Source: Roridomyces roridus (lineage: Eukaryota > Basidiomycota > Agaricomycetes > Agaricales > Mycenaceae). From it: DNA of 64,000 nt. The notes below the pieces were generated by a model. The model searched no databases, was not told where the DNA came from, and saw only the letters and a list, made by a program, of their open reading frames with translations. The stretch is from contig JARKIF010000006.1 of NCBI GenBank assembly GCA_029378245.1, positions 2,108,001-2,172,000 on the forward strand, read 5' to 3'. The position numbers and the translations under genes were made by a program. This document shows positions 43,227 to 56,583 of this stretch, one piece after another; position 1 is the first letter of the stretch; each line of letters starts with the position of its first letter.

Positions 43227-45755
43227 ATGAGCCGCAGATCCACCGAACTTTCCCCCGGCGGCCCCAGTGGTGGTAGAAAGTCGGAAGCCTTCCACGAAGA
43301 AATCACATTGCCCGAATCATCCGGAGCGCGAGAGAGGTCACTCACCCCAGCAGAGGCCAAGGACGCGTTTCTCCATCTATTCTCTAGCGGAGTAGACGAA
43401 CCTGACTCTGGGACCACACCCTTTCGAGATACAGACGCTATCGTCCGGGGCTTTTGCGATGGCATCCGTTTGTTTCGCCACCAAGTTGCCGCGCGTGCTT
43501 GGATGCGCGACAGGGAGGACCTCTCAAAGAGAAGAGCTGGTGGCTTGCTTGCAGATGATATGGGGTACGTGTTTTCTGGCGCCTCTTGCAGTGCTAATAG
43601 GCTGTCTAGAGTTGGGAAAGCGATCGAGCTGGTGGCGCGCGCCGTCGACGACTCCTACACCATTTTGGATCTGCAATTGGAGGAGGGTTGTGTGAAGGCG
43701 ACCCTGTGTGTTCTTTATTCTCAACTTTCTTTCGATATCTTGATGCATTTCAGGGTTGTCTGTCCTCTATCAGTTATGCCGCAGTGGGTGGCAGAGATCA
43801 AGAAATTTGTATCTGACGTGGAAGTGGTCGTATATCATGGCTCCTAGCGACAAAAAGGTAACGGAATCTCATATCGTGTTGGGACTCATCTCATTCCCCT
43901 CAAGTCGTTCCTCGCTTCTCCAAGGCAGCCTTTGTGGTGACTACATATGATATTGTACGCTCTGAGCACTCTCACTGGGATCCCGAGCACCCTGCCGTCG
44001 GATCTCCGCTGTTCACCACACGCTGGCGGAGAATCGCTCTGGGTTAGTTTCTCTCTTTTGAATGAGAACACGCTGACCAATATTTGCAGACGAAGCGCAC
44101 AAGATCAAAACACGCTCCACGAAGACTGCGGTAGCTTGCTGTGATCTACGGGCTACATTTCGATGGTGTTTGACCGCCACTCCGATGTGCGTTCTTCTAG
44201 CTTGCCTTGTGTGCTCATCACTGACCCAGAGCAGCCAGAATGAAGTGGCAGATTTCTTCTCACTTCTCAAGTTCCTCCGTATCAAGCCGCTCAATGACTG
44301 GGAGCGCTACAACCTGCAAATCGCCAAACCTATTTTGAAGGGCACGGGCGCGAACTTGGCTATGAGGCGGATACAGGTGATAGTTCCGCTAGACTCTTTT
44401 GTCTTTTTCTCAAGGTTACACACATAGGTGGTCCTGAACCACATCATGCTGCGACGAACCAAAGTACAGCTCAATTCTGTTCTCAAGCTGCCGGAGCGGC
44501 ACGTCGCTCTGGTTCCTTGCGCGTTCGACCAGGCGGAGCGCGAGTTCTACACGGCGCTCAAGACCAACGCGATGGCGCTCTTGAAGAGAATCAGAGCCAA
44601 GCAGGCACTAGAGGGCGGAAACATCTACATGAATGTGTTGGTGCTTTTGTTGCGGTTGCGACAAGGTGCGCTGAAGTTCCCGGTGGATCATTCAAATGCT
44701 TCAATTTCTTCTTCCAGCTTGCGACCATCCCTTCCTCCTTTTGAAGAGTTGTGAGGGAGACGTTGACGATATCTCTCCGGATATCGTTCCCAGCATGCTG
44801 CGAGACGACGATACTGAAGACGAAGACGATGACGGAGGACTCAAGTGCCAGCTTTGTTTTACACGGTCCGTCATCCATTCTCTTGTGCATTCGGGACCTC
44901 ACAAGCCTTCAGATTGACCCGCCGAAACACCGCGGCCAAAGACTGGTCTGATCACTGCATCGACTGCGCTGCGCTGAAGGTACAGTCCGAGAATCTCATC
45001 CGGAACCCGAGGCGCTCGTCTGCAAAGATCCGCAAGATTGCCGAGTTACTCAGACGGATACACGAGGAGTCTGACGGGCAGGAGAAGACTGTGATATTCT
45101 CGCAGTTCACTTCGATGCTGGACATCATTGAGCCTTTTCTCATGGCTCTGGGTATTGGCTATGTGCGGTGTAAGGATTGGTCTCTTTTGACATGCGGACT
45201 CGGAGCTAATTTCTTCTGACCAGATGACGGCTCGATGTCCGCTGATGAGCGGCAGCGTGCGCTGGAGGATATCGCCAAAGATGCACGGATGAACGTCATC
45301 CTGGTATCTTTGAAAGCTGGGGGCGTGGGTGAGTCGACCCCGACTTCACTTCCGCGCACGTTGATGCTGAAATCTTGCCAGGCCTCAATTTGACCGCATG
45401 TAGCCGCGTCATTCTGGTCGACATGTGGTGGAACCCTGCCGTCGAGGTGCGAGACATGCCTCTCCTTGTGTATCGGAGAACTTACGATCCAATGCAGGAA
45501 CAAGCTTTCGATCGGACGCATCGTGTGGGGCAAACTCGGAATGTCTCCATCTATAAGCTCAAGATCCACGACACGGTTGAGGATAGGATCTTGGAGGTCA
45601 GTCAAGCCATACTGTGTCAACTACCCTGCACGATTTGACGCTGGAATACTTAGTTGCAGGAGAAGAAACGCGAATTGGCGAGGGTGGCTCTGAGTGGTGA
45701 TCAAATCAAGAATATGAAGCTTGGGATGAATGAGCTACTTACGCTTTTCAAGTAG
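43227..45755 (+). CDS. SNF2-family helicase-like ATPase, one-base frameshift
   Basis: Exons 43227-43564, 43610-43705, 43754-43857, 43925-44042, 44090-44186, 44235-44376, 44428-44665, 44718-44865, 44913-45169, 45224-45328, 45382-45446, 45498-45596, 45660-45755. Motifs: DDMGVGKAIE (I; the usual GKT is GKA), [16 protein letters not shown] (II), LTATPIQN (III), IMLRRTK, then [30 protein letters not shown] and THRVGQT of the C-terminal lobe. CQLC and CIDC pairs in between suggest a RAD16/ULS1-like metal site. Exon 3 carries one base too many: VVVYHGS runs into TAG 43845-43847, whereas the downstream frame resumes as SDKK. The exon sum is one base over a multiple of three. Either a pseudogene or a sequence error. 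Confidence 0.82.
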
Positions 45756-45928
45756 GAATGTGTATTTCTTGTTTTCTGTAGCAGTACTGTAATTTAAGTT
45801 TTACTCGGACCGCGTCGCGACGCGAGGGAATCGGGCACATGTAAAGTTGCCGCACTGCCTCCTGCCAACAACATTTACAGCCTGGATGTCATTGTGATTG
45901 CTTTTCTCAGCTTCCTCCACGACCAGCG

Positions 45929-47104
45929 AGTGAGTGCGTGGCCCCGCGCGCAAGCCGCCTAGCTGACTACCTCCCCAGTGTCCCCGAATTGCTTCGAAAC
46001 AAACCCAGACATCAGTGGGCTAGGCGTACGACTCTCCTTCTATCTCCAGACCATCGCACTCGGTAACGCTCACTTTTCTGTCAATTTTCGAGGTCTGAAT
46101 TGCTTGCAGTTCTCCTGACGGGACGTTCTGTTCGCGCCTTTCAACTCATGCGCTCGCGCAAGCCGCTTACAAAAGTGTTTTTTTTAGCTTGAAGAATCCC
46201 TCAACTCTGTGTGGACGCTGCTCGGGACGAGCTTCGGGCTGACCATATCTGCGCTGGTCACCGCAGTGCAGAACGAGTTGCCCTTGTACCAGGCCATCGT
46301 CGTGACGGACCTGGTTTGGCTCGCCAACTATGCCATCTTCATGGCCCTCGCGACGTACAACCGCCACCCGAAAGGCTCGCACACCGTGCAGTATGCAGCC
46401 ATCGGGCAGACATACATATCCATGGCCATCATCTTGTACCTCTGGTCCCGCGCAGCAGAACTCGAGAAACTGCAGCAGGGCGCACAGCACATTGACAATA
46501 CCATCTTTGTCGTGCTATTCATCTCGACTCCCGCGACGGGCAAGGGCCGTACCGTCGCGATCATCATTTCTTCTCTCTTTCTTCTGGGATATACAGCGGT
46601 CGCTTGCCACTTCTTCTGGAACAACTATCCGAGGATGCTGTTGTTCAGAACCCTGTCCAAAACAGCCTCCCAATCGCAATCCAGCAGCGCGGGGAAATCG
46701 AGTCCGCAGCCGTCTCCCAAGCGTCCCAAGTCACGGCCAAAGCACAGCAGTCGCCTCCCTCCGTCCCTCTCCGTCGATCCCCACCTCATCATCCTCGGCC
46801 TGTGCTTCATCGTGCCCTATGTAGTCACCGTCGGCTCTACGGAGCTACAGCTGAAGCGCAATCCTCTCTGCTCGGGCGACTCGTTCTGGGGATTCGGGCA
46901 GGTGCGTGTCTCCCTCCTCGTGCCGTGACCTTGCTCATTCGCGTACAGATCCTCGCGATGACCGTGACCATCGTCCCCGTATTCATCACGCTTGAAGCGT
47001 TCAGGAAGTACGGCTTCAATCAACGCGCGCGGGCGGCTGGGGAACATGCTGATGCAGCGTCGAACCCGTCTGTCAACCATATGCAGCTCAACACCCTGCC
47101 TTGA
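45929..47104 (+). CDS. Polytopic membrane protein, uncharacterised fungal family; start codon split by intron
   Basis: Exons: coding base 45929, then 45979-46062, 46110-46129, 46188-46901, 46949-47104; 324 aa. The predicted ATG is A at 45929 joined to TG at 45979 across a 49-nt GTGAGT...CCCCAG intron. The frame upstream has a TAA and no ATG, and the next Met is about 70 codons in. N-terminal CFETNPDISGLGVRLSFYLQ is typical of basidiomycete proteins of this unnamed class. At least six hydrophobic helices follow, with a Ser/Lys/Pro-rich cytosolic insert (SSAGKSSPQPSPKRPKSRP). No function is assigned. Confidence 0.7.
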
Positions 47105-47267
47105 CGAGCATTTCACTTCTATCTCACTCACCCATGACACGCTACTTCATATCTGTATCATCTAGTCATCGCTATCGATTTGGTTTTTTACTTCTCACTC
47201 CCTCGTGTACTTTATGAGTGTATCCGATACATTGAATCATTTAACAAGAATACAAGAACATATAAGA

Positions 47268-48660
47268 TTACATCCACAAGTTATCCTGCATCATGTGCAT
47301 GGGCAACCACGGTGGGAAGCCATTCTCGTCGTACTTGACCCGAGTCCCCACATTAGGATCGAGATCAAACCACTCAAAGTGAAACTGCACGCCAGACTCG
47401 AATCGCGGCAGCCAGAGACGCACATTCCTCTCGACCTCCGCACGGCGAGCAGGTTCGCAATGCAAATCCTGCCTCACGCGATTCAGAGCACTGGCACGCG
47501 GGACGTACAACTGAAATATTAAACGATGAAGTTGGGGGAAACTCTGTTCTGCCTTTATCGCTAGAATCTTGAGGGAGGATGTTGTTTGCAGTATATCATC
47601 ACTGCTCCGAGCGGCAATCCGGAGCATGATCAAGGTCAGGTTGGGGGCGAGAGGCAGCGCGTTGATGAGATCGTCATCCACCATTTTGTCGAGCCAAATC
47701 GTGACTGAGGTGAGGGATGGTAATGAAATGCGTCGCTTGAGGGCGCGTATGTAATCTGCAGGCTGGATTATTGGAAGAAAAGCAAGGTGAAAAGGAAACT
47801 TGCGAGCATTATTGTTCATGTCGTCCGATCTGGCGTTGGAGTTGACGTCTAGATGTTGGATGGAGTGCTCTGCGAGTCCCAGGATTGTATCGAGGAGGGG
47901 AGGGAACAAGACGCGGCTGGAGGTGCCCAGCTTGAGTGATCGGAGGGCGGTAGGCGGAGAACGGTCGAGAATATTCATGATAAAGTGATTCGGAACGGCA
48001 CACGGACTGTGAATGAGCAGGTTCTCGAGTTTCGAGAGGTCGAATCTGCACTCGGCCGCGTTGGGGTTAGGCATGGCGTCTCCCCCAGCCCAGACATCCG
48101 TGTCGACTAGATGCAACGTCCGAAGTTTCCCACATGCGCGCAATAGCGCGTAGAATGGATGCAATCCGCGAAACTTGGCCGAGAGGTGGAGCTCTATCAC
48201 GTTTGGAAACAGTGACAGAAAGGCGGGCGACTTGGCCAAGAAACCAGCATGCTGGTCCAAACTGGGAGCCGCGTGAATCTTGACGCGCAGGACTTTGGGC
48301 ATGCGCGGCATCCTGGAGGGTTCCCACACGTCTTTGAGGGGTCGCATCTCTCTCCCAGACGCGCAGGGCCTGAAAGTGACTTGTCGCACTGACAGTGTGA
48401 GGTTGGGCATCCGTGTAACGATGTCGAGCCACATTTCAAAGTCGTCCGCAGATACCATGACGATTTGGGAAAAGAGATATCGTATTGCGGAGTAACGCGC
48501 CGTTCGGGACGTGAGGCACAAGGCCTTGAGAGTGGAAAAGGTGCTTCCACAGTGGATGACAATTTCATGGATCAACTCTGGTGGAAACCCGGACCCTAGA
48601 AGAGTTTTTGAGTCTGAATTCGCGCAGGAATGCGAACGCACACTGGCCAGACGAGGTCAT
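47268..48660 (-). CDS. F-box-like/LRR-type protein
   Basis: Exons 48642-48660 and 47268-48595 on the minus strand; 448 aa. The 19-nt leader exon (MTSSGQ) is followed by the phase-1 intron and T/GG Trp codon seen in A-E. F-box-like SGFPPELIHEIVIHCGS then LKALCLTSRTARYSAIRYLF, then leucine-rich repeats (FPNVIELHLSAKF, LRTLHLVDTD, LSKLENLLIHSP). The C-terminal domain is diverged: SLTSVTIWLDK, LAPNLTLIMLRIA, QFHFEWFDLDP, with no acidic tail. More distant from A-E than they are from one another. A decayed relative lies 300 bases upstream. Confidence 0.72.
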
Positions 48661-48929
48661 GGCTGCTGGAGGAAGAGATGTCTCTTGTCACAAGGAACGT
48701 GACTAAGGAGTGCTTAGTAGAGTCGCAAACGAATTCATTGTGGTGTATATACAGCTCATTTGCACACCCAGGAGGGTCTACACTATTATACTCTACCGCA
48801 GTCGCAGCGTTGTTGTCGCAGTCATACTGTAAAAGCTTGAGAAGGTACCCCGCAGCCTCCATGCTACTCAATTCAAGGCACGTAGAACTGGAACGCGTGG
48901 ATGCGTAAACAAGGGGCCTCCGAGGCTGA

Positions 48930-49525
48930 TCACAATGGTCTATTGAGATAAAGCGCCGATGAGCTCAAGGACGCAGCCACGGGACGAACCACGCGAGTGA
49001 GCTGAAAAGCTGGAAGATCTACCGTGCTCATCAGCAAAAGGAACGGCGCAAAGGAGAGAGAGAGGTTGATTTCACCTATGTTGCATCGGATGTTCCAGTC
49101 AATATGGAATGCTTGCAAATGCGTGCCGAGCGTGAGGATGCTTGCGAAGACATGAATGCTTGGAAACTTGAGGCACCGAGATCTTCAACGCGAGTCCGCG
49201 CTCCAGTAGCACTTCGAAGTGAGCCTGTTCATTCTTGGGACAACAGGAGAACGGAAGGCCACGAGAAGGCAGACGAATGCGAGGTAGGGAAGGGAATAGG
49301 GTGCCTGTGTTCTACGTCCTGGCCACAATTCCAAGCCACAGGTAGAAGTAGTCCGCCAAGAGATACGTGGTTCCGGAGAAGAGAAATCATATTCGACCGT
49401 ATTGCCAGTCGAGCAGTTAGTTGCGCGGCGCGATTGAAAGGCGAGACCAAAGCTTCTGAGAGTAGTCAAGTCCTCCGAAGTTCGGGTGAATCCAATTTTC
49501 ATGGACCAGCTCTGGTGGATGTCGG
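48930..49525 (-). pseudogene. Decayed F-box-like family gene
   Basis: On the minus strand, fragments in different frames match the 47.3-48.7 kb gene: PELVHE at about 49515, SEDLTTLRSFGLAF, then ADYFYLWLGIVART (compare ADDFEMWLDIVTRM), then HLQAFHID and leucine-rich text down to about 48930. Several stops and frame changes interrupt it. No intact frame can be assembled. Confidence 0.5.
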
Positions 49526-49787
49526 TTGGTCGTCTTGAACTTTCGTCTAGAAAGTATGCCGTTTTTGCGGACAGCCCGAGGAAAAGGTCATGGTGGTTCA
49601 AAGCAAGTCCTGATGGATGATCGCTTGTTTTGAATTTCACGACCTCGTTCCCAGCCGAGCCTTCCAACAAGCCGCCGGATACGCCTCCTCCTCACACTCA
49701 TGAGCAGCGTCGCTCCAGGAACAACACCGGAAAGCGTCAAATCAAAGCCACCCATAACGTTAATATAGACTTGTGTCGCCATCTCCC

Positions 49788-52041
<2,254 letters not shown>

Positions 52042-52119
52042 ATGATGTACAAATATGCCTCCACGTGGCAGTGCGGGTGATCGTCGGAAGACCTCTCTCA
52101 TTTCTGGTCTCAAGGCTGC

Positions 52120-53716
52120 ATGGTTGTCGACGACAAATACATTGGGCTCGCCCTCGCGGTGTCGAGCTCCGCCGCCATCGGCACCAGCATTGTTATTACG
52201 AAAAAGGTGCTCCGGCCAGCTGGCGCCCAGCACCTCTCGCTGACTTGTATGTCAGGGCCTCACAGCGAACGCCGATGGGACCTCTGCCTCTGAAAACCGT
52301 GCATATCTTCGGAATCCAATATGGTGGGCAGGGATGTCGACTTGTGCGTCCTTGAATTACTTGCGCTGCGGAATACTTTGCTGATCCTTTGCTAGTAATT
52401 CTCGGTGAAGGTATTGTGGAACGCTTCCTTGTTGGATGGACGGACTTGACGGGACTTAGTTGCCAATTTTGCGGCATATACGTTTGCCCCGCCGGTCCTA
52501 GTAACTCCCCTCGGTGCCCTCAGTGTCCTCGTCGGGTGCGTGTTTTTCTTGGCAGGCCCTTTCGTTCCGTTGACCCGCTGCGCAGCGCTATCCTCGCATC
52601 CTTCATACTGAAAGAACGGCTGGGACATCTTGGTCGGGTAGGATGTGCACTGTGTTTGCTCGGCTCTGTTATTATCGTGCTGCACGCCCCGGAGGACCAG
52701 CCGATCGAAACTATCAACGACTTTCTCGGCTTTGCGCTGCAGCCAGGTGCGTATGATGCTACTATCTGCTATCCCCTGCCAACGTGTGCTCTTCCAGGAT
52801 TCCTGATGTACTGCTTCACCGTGTGCATCGGCTCGCTGGCACTCGCATACGGCTTGGCTCCCAGGTATGGCCGCACGAACCCTATCATCTACATCTCCAT
52901 CGCCTCGCTCGTCGGGTCCGTGTCGATCATGTTCGTCAAGGGCTTTGGTGTCGCGGTCAAGCTTACCTTTGGAGGCAAAAATCAATTCATCTGGCCGAGC
53001 ACCTACGTCTTTGGTCTGATCTCGCTGGGATGCATTGTCATCCAGCTCAACTACTACAATAAAGCCCTGGACCTTTTCTCTGTCAATCTGTGCGCTCTCG
53101 CTTTCCGTCTCGTTTTCCCGCTTATTCCTTTGCTAGTGTAAATCCCTTGTATTATGTCGGCTTCTCCAGCGCCACGATCGTTGCCTCCTTGATTCTCTTC
53201 CAAGGCTTCAACACGACGGACGCGACCAACACCGTTTCCCTTATATGCGGTTTCATAGTCACCTTCCTTGGTGTACACATCCTCAACCTCTCGATGATGG
53301 ACGAGTCGGCGCAGGCGCTGGAAGATGCCCCGGGAGACCTGACGCTCGAGGGCCGCCTGTCTCTCGACGGATGGCACGGTATCCAGCGCAACAGCTTGAG
53401 CATGGGCATGCCCTCGCCCCGCGGGTTGCACGGGCGTCGCAGCTCCCAGTATCGTGCGCAGAGCTCGACGCTCTTCAACGCTTTCGGTGCTGATGTCGAG
53501 GCGGCCAATCGGGGAGAGAGTTTGGGGCTGCAAGATTTGCAAGAGGAGGATGAGGATTGGGACGATGATGCGGATGAGCGGACTGCGCTGCGGACGCCTT
53601 CGGTCAGGACGCCTGGGACGAGGAGTCCGATTCGGCACGGCTCGAGCCGTTCGCTGGGTCAAGTGCCGACACCCCCGGCGCTGGGTGATATCAGGATATC
53701 ACCTCGGCCTGTGTAG
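52120..53716 (+). CDS. NIPA-type Mg2+ transporter
   Basis: Seven exons: 52120-52206, 52256-52343, 52396-52410, 52460-52535, 52586-52746, 52798-53089, 53137-53716; 432 aa. N-terminal KYIGLALAVSSSAAIGTS, NPIWWAGM, GEVANFAAYTFAPPVLVTP, LGALSVLVGAILASFILKE and VNPLYYVGFSSATI are NIPA (magnesium transporter NIPA/DUF803) signatures; about nine membrane helices. It is expected in the plasma membrane or endosomes. The cytosolic tail is Ser/Arg-rich then acidic (EEDEDWDDDADE). The 15-nt exon 3 supplies ILGE. Upstream spacing to the mannosidase stop is 78 bases, so its promoter must overlap that gene's 3' end. Confidence 0.9.
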
Positions 53717-53836
53717 CGATAGCGAAAACGTATTTATTTTATCTGTAATCCGGGGGCGGCGAGATGGGCCTTTTAATTTAGTAGACGACTTGGTGTCTAT
53801 TTGTGATTGTTTGCACATCCTTTAACTGCAACCAGA

Positions 53837-55111
53837 ATGTCGACTGGTATGTGCGGCCTAGTGCTGGCAGAACATGCTAAATGTCTTCCTAGAGATGCTC
53901 CTCCCTCCGGAACTCATAGACGAAATTTCCGCTCGCATCGAAGGGAAATCGTCCCTATGTTCGATGTGTCTCGCATCCAAGACCACCAGGTCCTCGGCAC
54001 TCCCCTTCCTTTTTGCCGCGATCACCCTTTCCAGCGAGGAGGATGTCGAGACGTGGTCTGAAATGCTGAAACACAGCCCGGAACTGGGGACTAGGATCGT
54101 TCGGAAGGTCAAGCTTTCCAAGCACCCGACACGGCGCCTACTCCCTGAGATGACTTCGGTTTTATTCCGAATGCCCAGCGTCCAGCGGATTGTCCTACAC
54201 GCTCCCAAATTCGACCCCCATTTTTGGAAAACGGTCACAACCTATCTACCGATCTTTCCCAACAAGACAGAACTATACCTCACCGCTCGCTTTATCGAGT
54301 GGGGCATGCTATTGGACATCTTGGGTGCTTTCCAGACCATGAAAGCTCTTGTCTTTTTGGACACGTGTTCTCTTGGGCCCTCAGCAATTGACGCCGTCAG
54401 CGCATTCCAGTCGCGTGTACCCTCGAGTCGATTCGATCTTTCCAAGCTCGAAAGGCTCGTTCTCCAAAGGTCATATCCTGATATCGGATACGCCCTGCTG
54501 AACCACTCCCCGCCTGCCGCACTTCGGTCGGTCGTGTTGAATGGACTATCGCCGTCCCCGCTCCCCGTCTTTGCAAAGCTGATGGCGGTGACCGTGGAAT
54601 CGTTGGAGTCTATCTCTGTGCGGTCGAAACTCACCTCAGGTAATTTACACAGCCAAGCTTCAGCAGTTTGCTCATACTCGCTGTAGAGCACCTGCAGATA
54701 TTCGAACGTGTGGAATCGTTTCCCGCTCTGCGGTCGTTCACGATGCAGGTCGGCAAATACCCGAGCACTTTCATGGAACGCTTCCCTCCAGCGCCGAATT
54801 TGAGGCTTTTCATCTTCCGGGCCATCATGCGAGAGGATCACAGCGCGCTCGAGTATGTCGATAAGTTGATGGGTATTCTCCGCGGCGGCCAAGATCTGCA
54901 CAAGTTCCCGCGGTTGGGGGAGCTTAAATTCCAAATCCGTGCTGTTGTTTCCCACCCTTTCGAGCCCAAATCGGACGTGAATGCTTCTCAGCGTGGGGAA
55001 TTTCGGGCACAGGTGGAAAGCAAGGTGCGGGAGGGGATTACGGACTGGAGAGGTCGTCTTTCTTTTGAATGGTTTGATCAGGAGCTTGAGAACATGTGGA
55101 GCTGTGAGTGA
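53837..55111 (+). CDS. F-box-like/LRR-type protein
   Basis: Exons 53837-53846, 53893-54639, 54687-55111; 393 aa. The leader exon is only 10 nt (MST plus one base) and the split codon encodes Glu rather than Trp. F-box-like MLLPPELIDEISARIEG then MCLASKTTRSSALPFLF; leucine-rich middle (LSKLERLVLQRSY, AALRSVVLNGLS); second intron at the same place as in A-E; C-terminal part FPALRSFTMQVGKYP, PAPNLRLFIFRA, RLSFEWFDQE is a shortened form of the family domain without the acidic tail. The 3' end converges on the next gene with 53 bases between stops. Confidence 0.72.
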
Positions 55112-55164
55112 CGCCTCGGTTTCACTCTCTGGACGTATAATTCGTATTTCAATGATACTACATT

Positions 55165-56583
55165 CTACTCCTCATCAGAATCCTCCGAGGATACATCGAC
55201 TACCCCCGTGTTTGCAGGCGCCCACAACGGTTTTCCATCCTGAAACCGATAACCCAACCGCACATACTGGTCATCGACCCACTCCACCACTAAATATTCC
55301 TCTATATCCAGCCCAATCTGCCCCAACTTTCTCTTCAACTTTCTCTCCATCTTCCTACGCAAGTTCGGTTGATGATGAAACACCAAATACCGCGGAGCGC
55401 AAAATTGGAACACCACTCGAGGGCAGAGCGGGTATTTGCAATTCAAGATGGTCTTCATCGATTCTGCTGCTCCCCACTGCAAGCTGTTGTCCAATAATGG
55501 AAGGAACTCGGTGGTGTAGATGTTATTGTCAGCTTGGTCGAACGAGATGCGGAAAGTGAGGGAGGTAAGGTTGGGTGCGCCTTGGAGTGCGTTGACAACG
55601 TCCAAGGCGTAGCGGTCTTCAACGCCGAGCCAGATGGTGAGCGATTCGAGGGCAGTGAAGGACGGTAATTGTTCGAACATTTGCATGATTCTTTCTTGTG
55701 CTGGATCTTTGCGTTTAGTTGGTTCCAAAAGTCCGCAAGTTCACTCACCGCTGTCAGGGAACAAGGGATCGAGGAGAAGTTCGCACACCGTCGGCGCCGC
55801 AAACTGCAACAATCGCTCTGCGGACTGGAGCGAACACGGCTCGTCGCGGAACATATCGCCGAAAGACAAGGATTTGAGGTTATGGGGCTGCGAGGCATTC
55901 AACAAGCGGATAAAATAATTCTTCTTGCGGTCTCCGACACGGATGACTGACAGATCCTCGAGGGCCGAGAGGTCGAGCGGCGCAAAAGGAATCTGTCCGT
56001 GTCCCATTCCGCGGTCCTTGTAGTCCGTTTCCGAAAAGGTGAGTGCGCGCATCCGCCCGCACGCCCCCAAGAAGTTGCAGAGCTGTTGAAAGGTGTAGTT
56101 GGACGTCTTCTTGATTCCGAACCGCGTCGCATTCGGGAACAAAGGGATAAACCCAGTGAATATTCGCAGGTTGCCGCGCCATATCACGAGATCGACGTTC
56201 AAAAGCGGGGCGATGGGACCAACATCCGCCACAGAGGTGATCTCGTGCTCACTGAGCGCCACTTCGACTCTTTTGGGGCAAGTCGCCATTCTGGGCTCCC
56301 GTGCGACCATCTCGCGCCACTCCTGGAACCTGCCCACCCCACCAAACTCGAGCTCGGAGAAGAGGTGCGGGATCGTCAGAGACCGTATCGATTTGGACAC
56401 GAGAACAAGGGAAAGCAGGGTCCCCTCGTGGTCGGCGGTGTGCTTGAAGATTTCACCAGCGACGTCTTCGGGGATTGTGGACCCTGTAAAGTGGTGAGAG
56501 AGGAAATGGTCGGGAGTAGATACGAACATACACAACGTGAGCGAATCGGTCGTACTCTGGGACGCCATGTTGTCCAAGGCCAC
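55165..56583 (-). CDS. F-box-like/LRR-type protein
   Basis: Exons on the minus strand: 56532-56583, 55749-56483, 55165-55706; 442 aa. Leader exon is longer (52 nt; starts at 56583, alternative ATG 56568) but ends in the same T with phase-1 intron, giving Trp before STIPEDVAGEIFKHTADHEG. LRR-like middle, then MFEQLPSFTALESLTIWLG, GAPNLTSLTFRISF, the basic KMERKLKRKLGQIG helix, YLVVEWVDDQ and DGKPLWAP, so the C-terminal domain is of the A-E type. Ends in a short acidic tail (SSEDSDEE). The second intron is 42 nt. Confidence 0.75.

Noticed and set aside
43800..43850. Short intron (39 nt) that would skip the SNF2 frameshift
   Set aside because: It would delete the conserved VVVYHG segment and does not restore the downstream frame.
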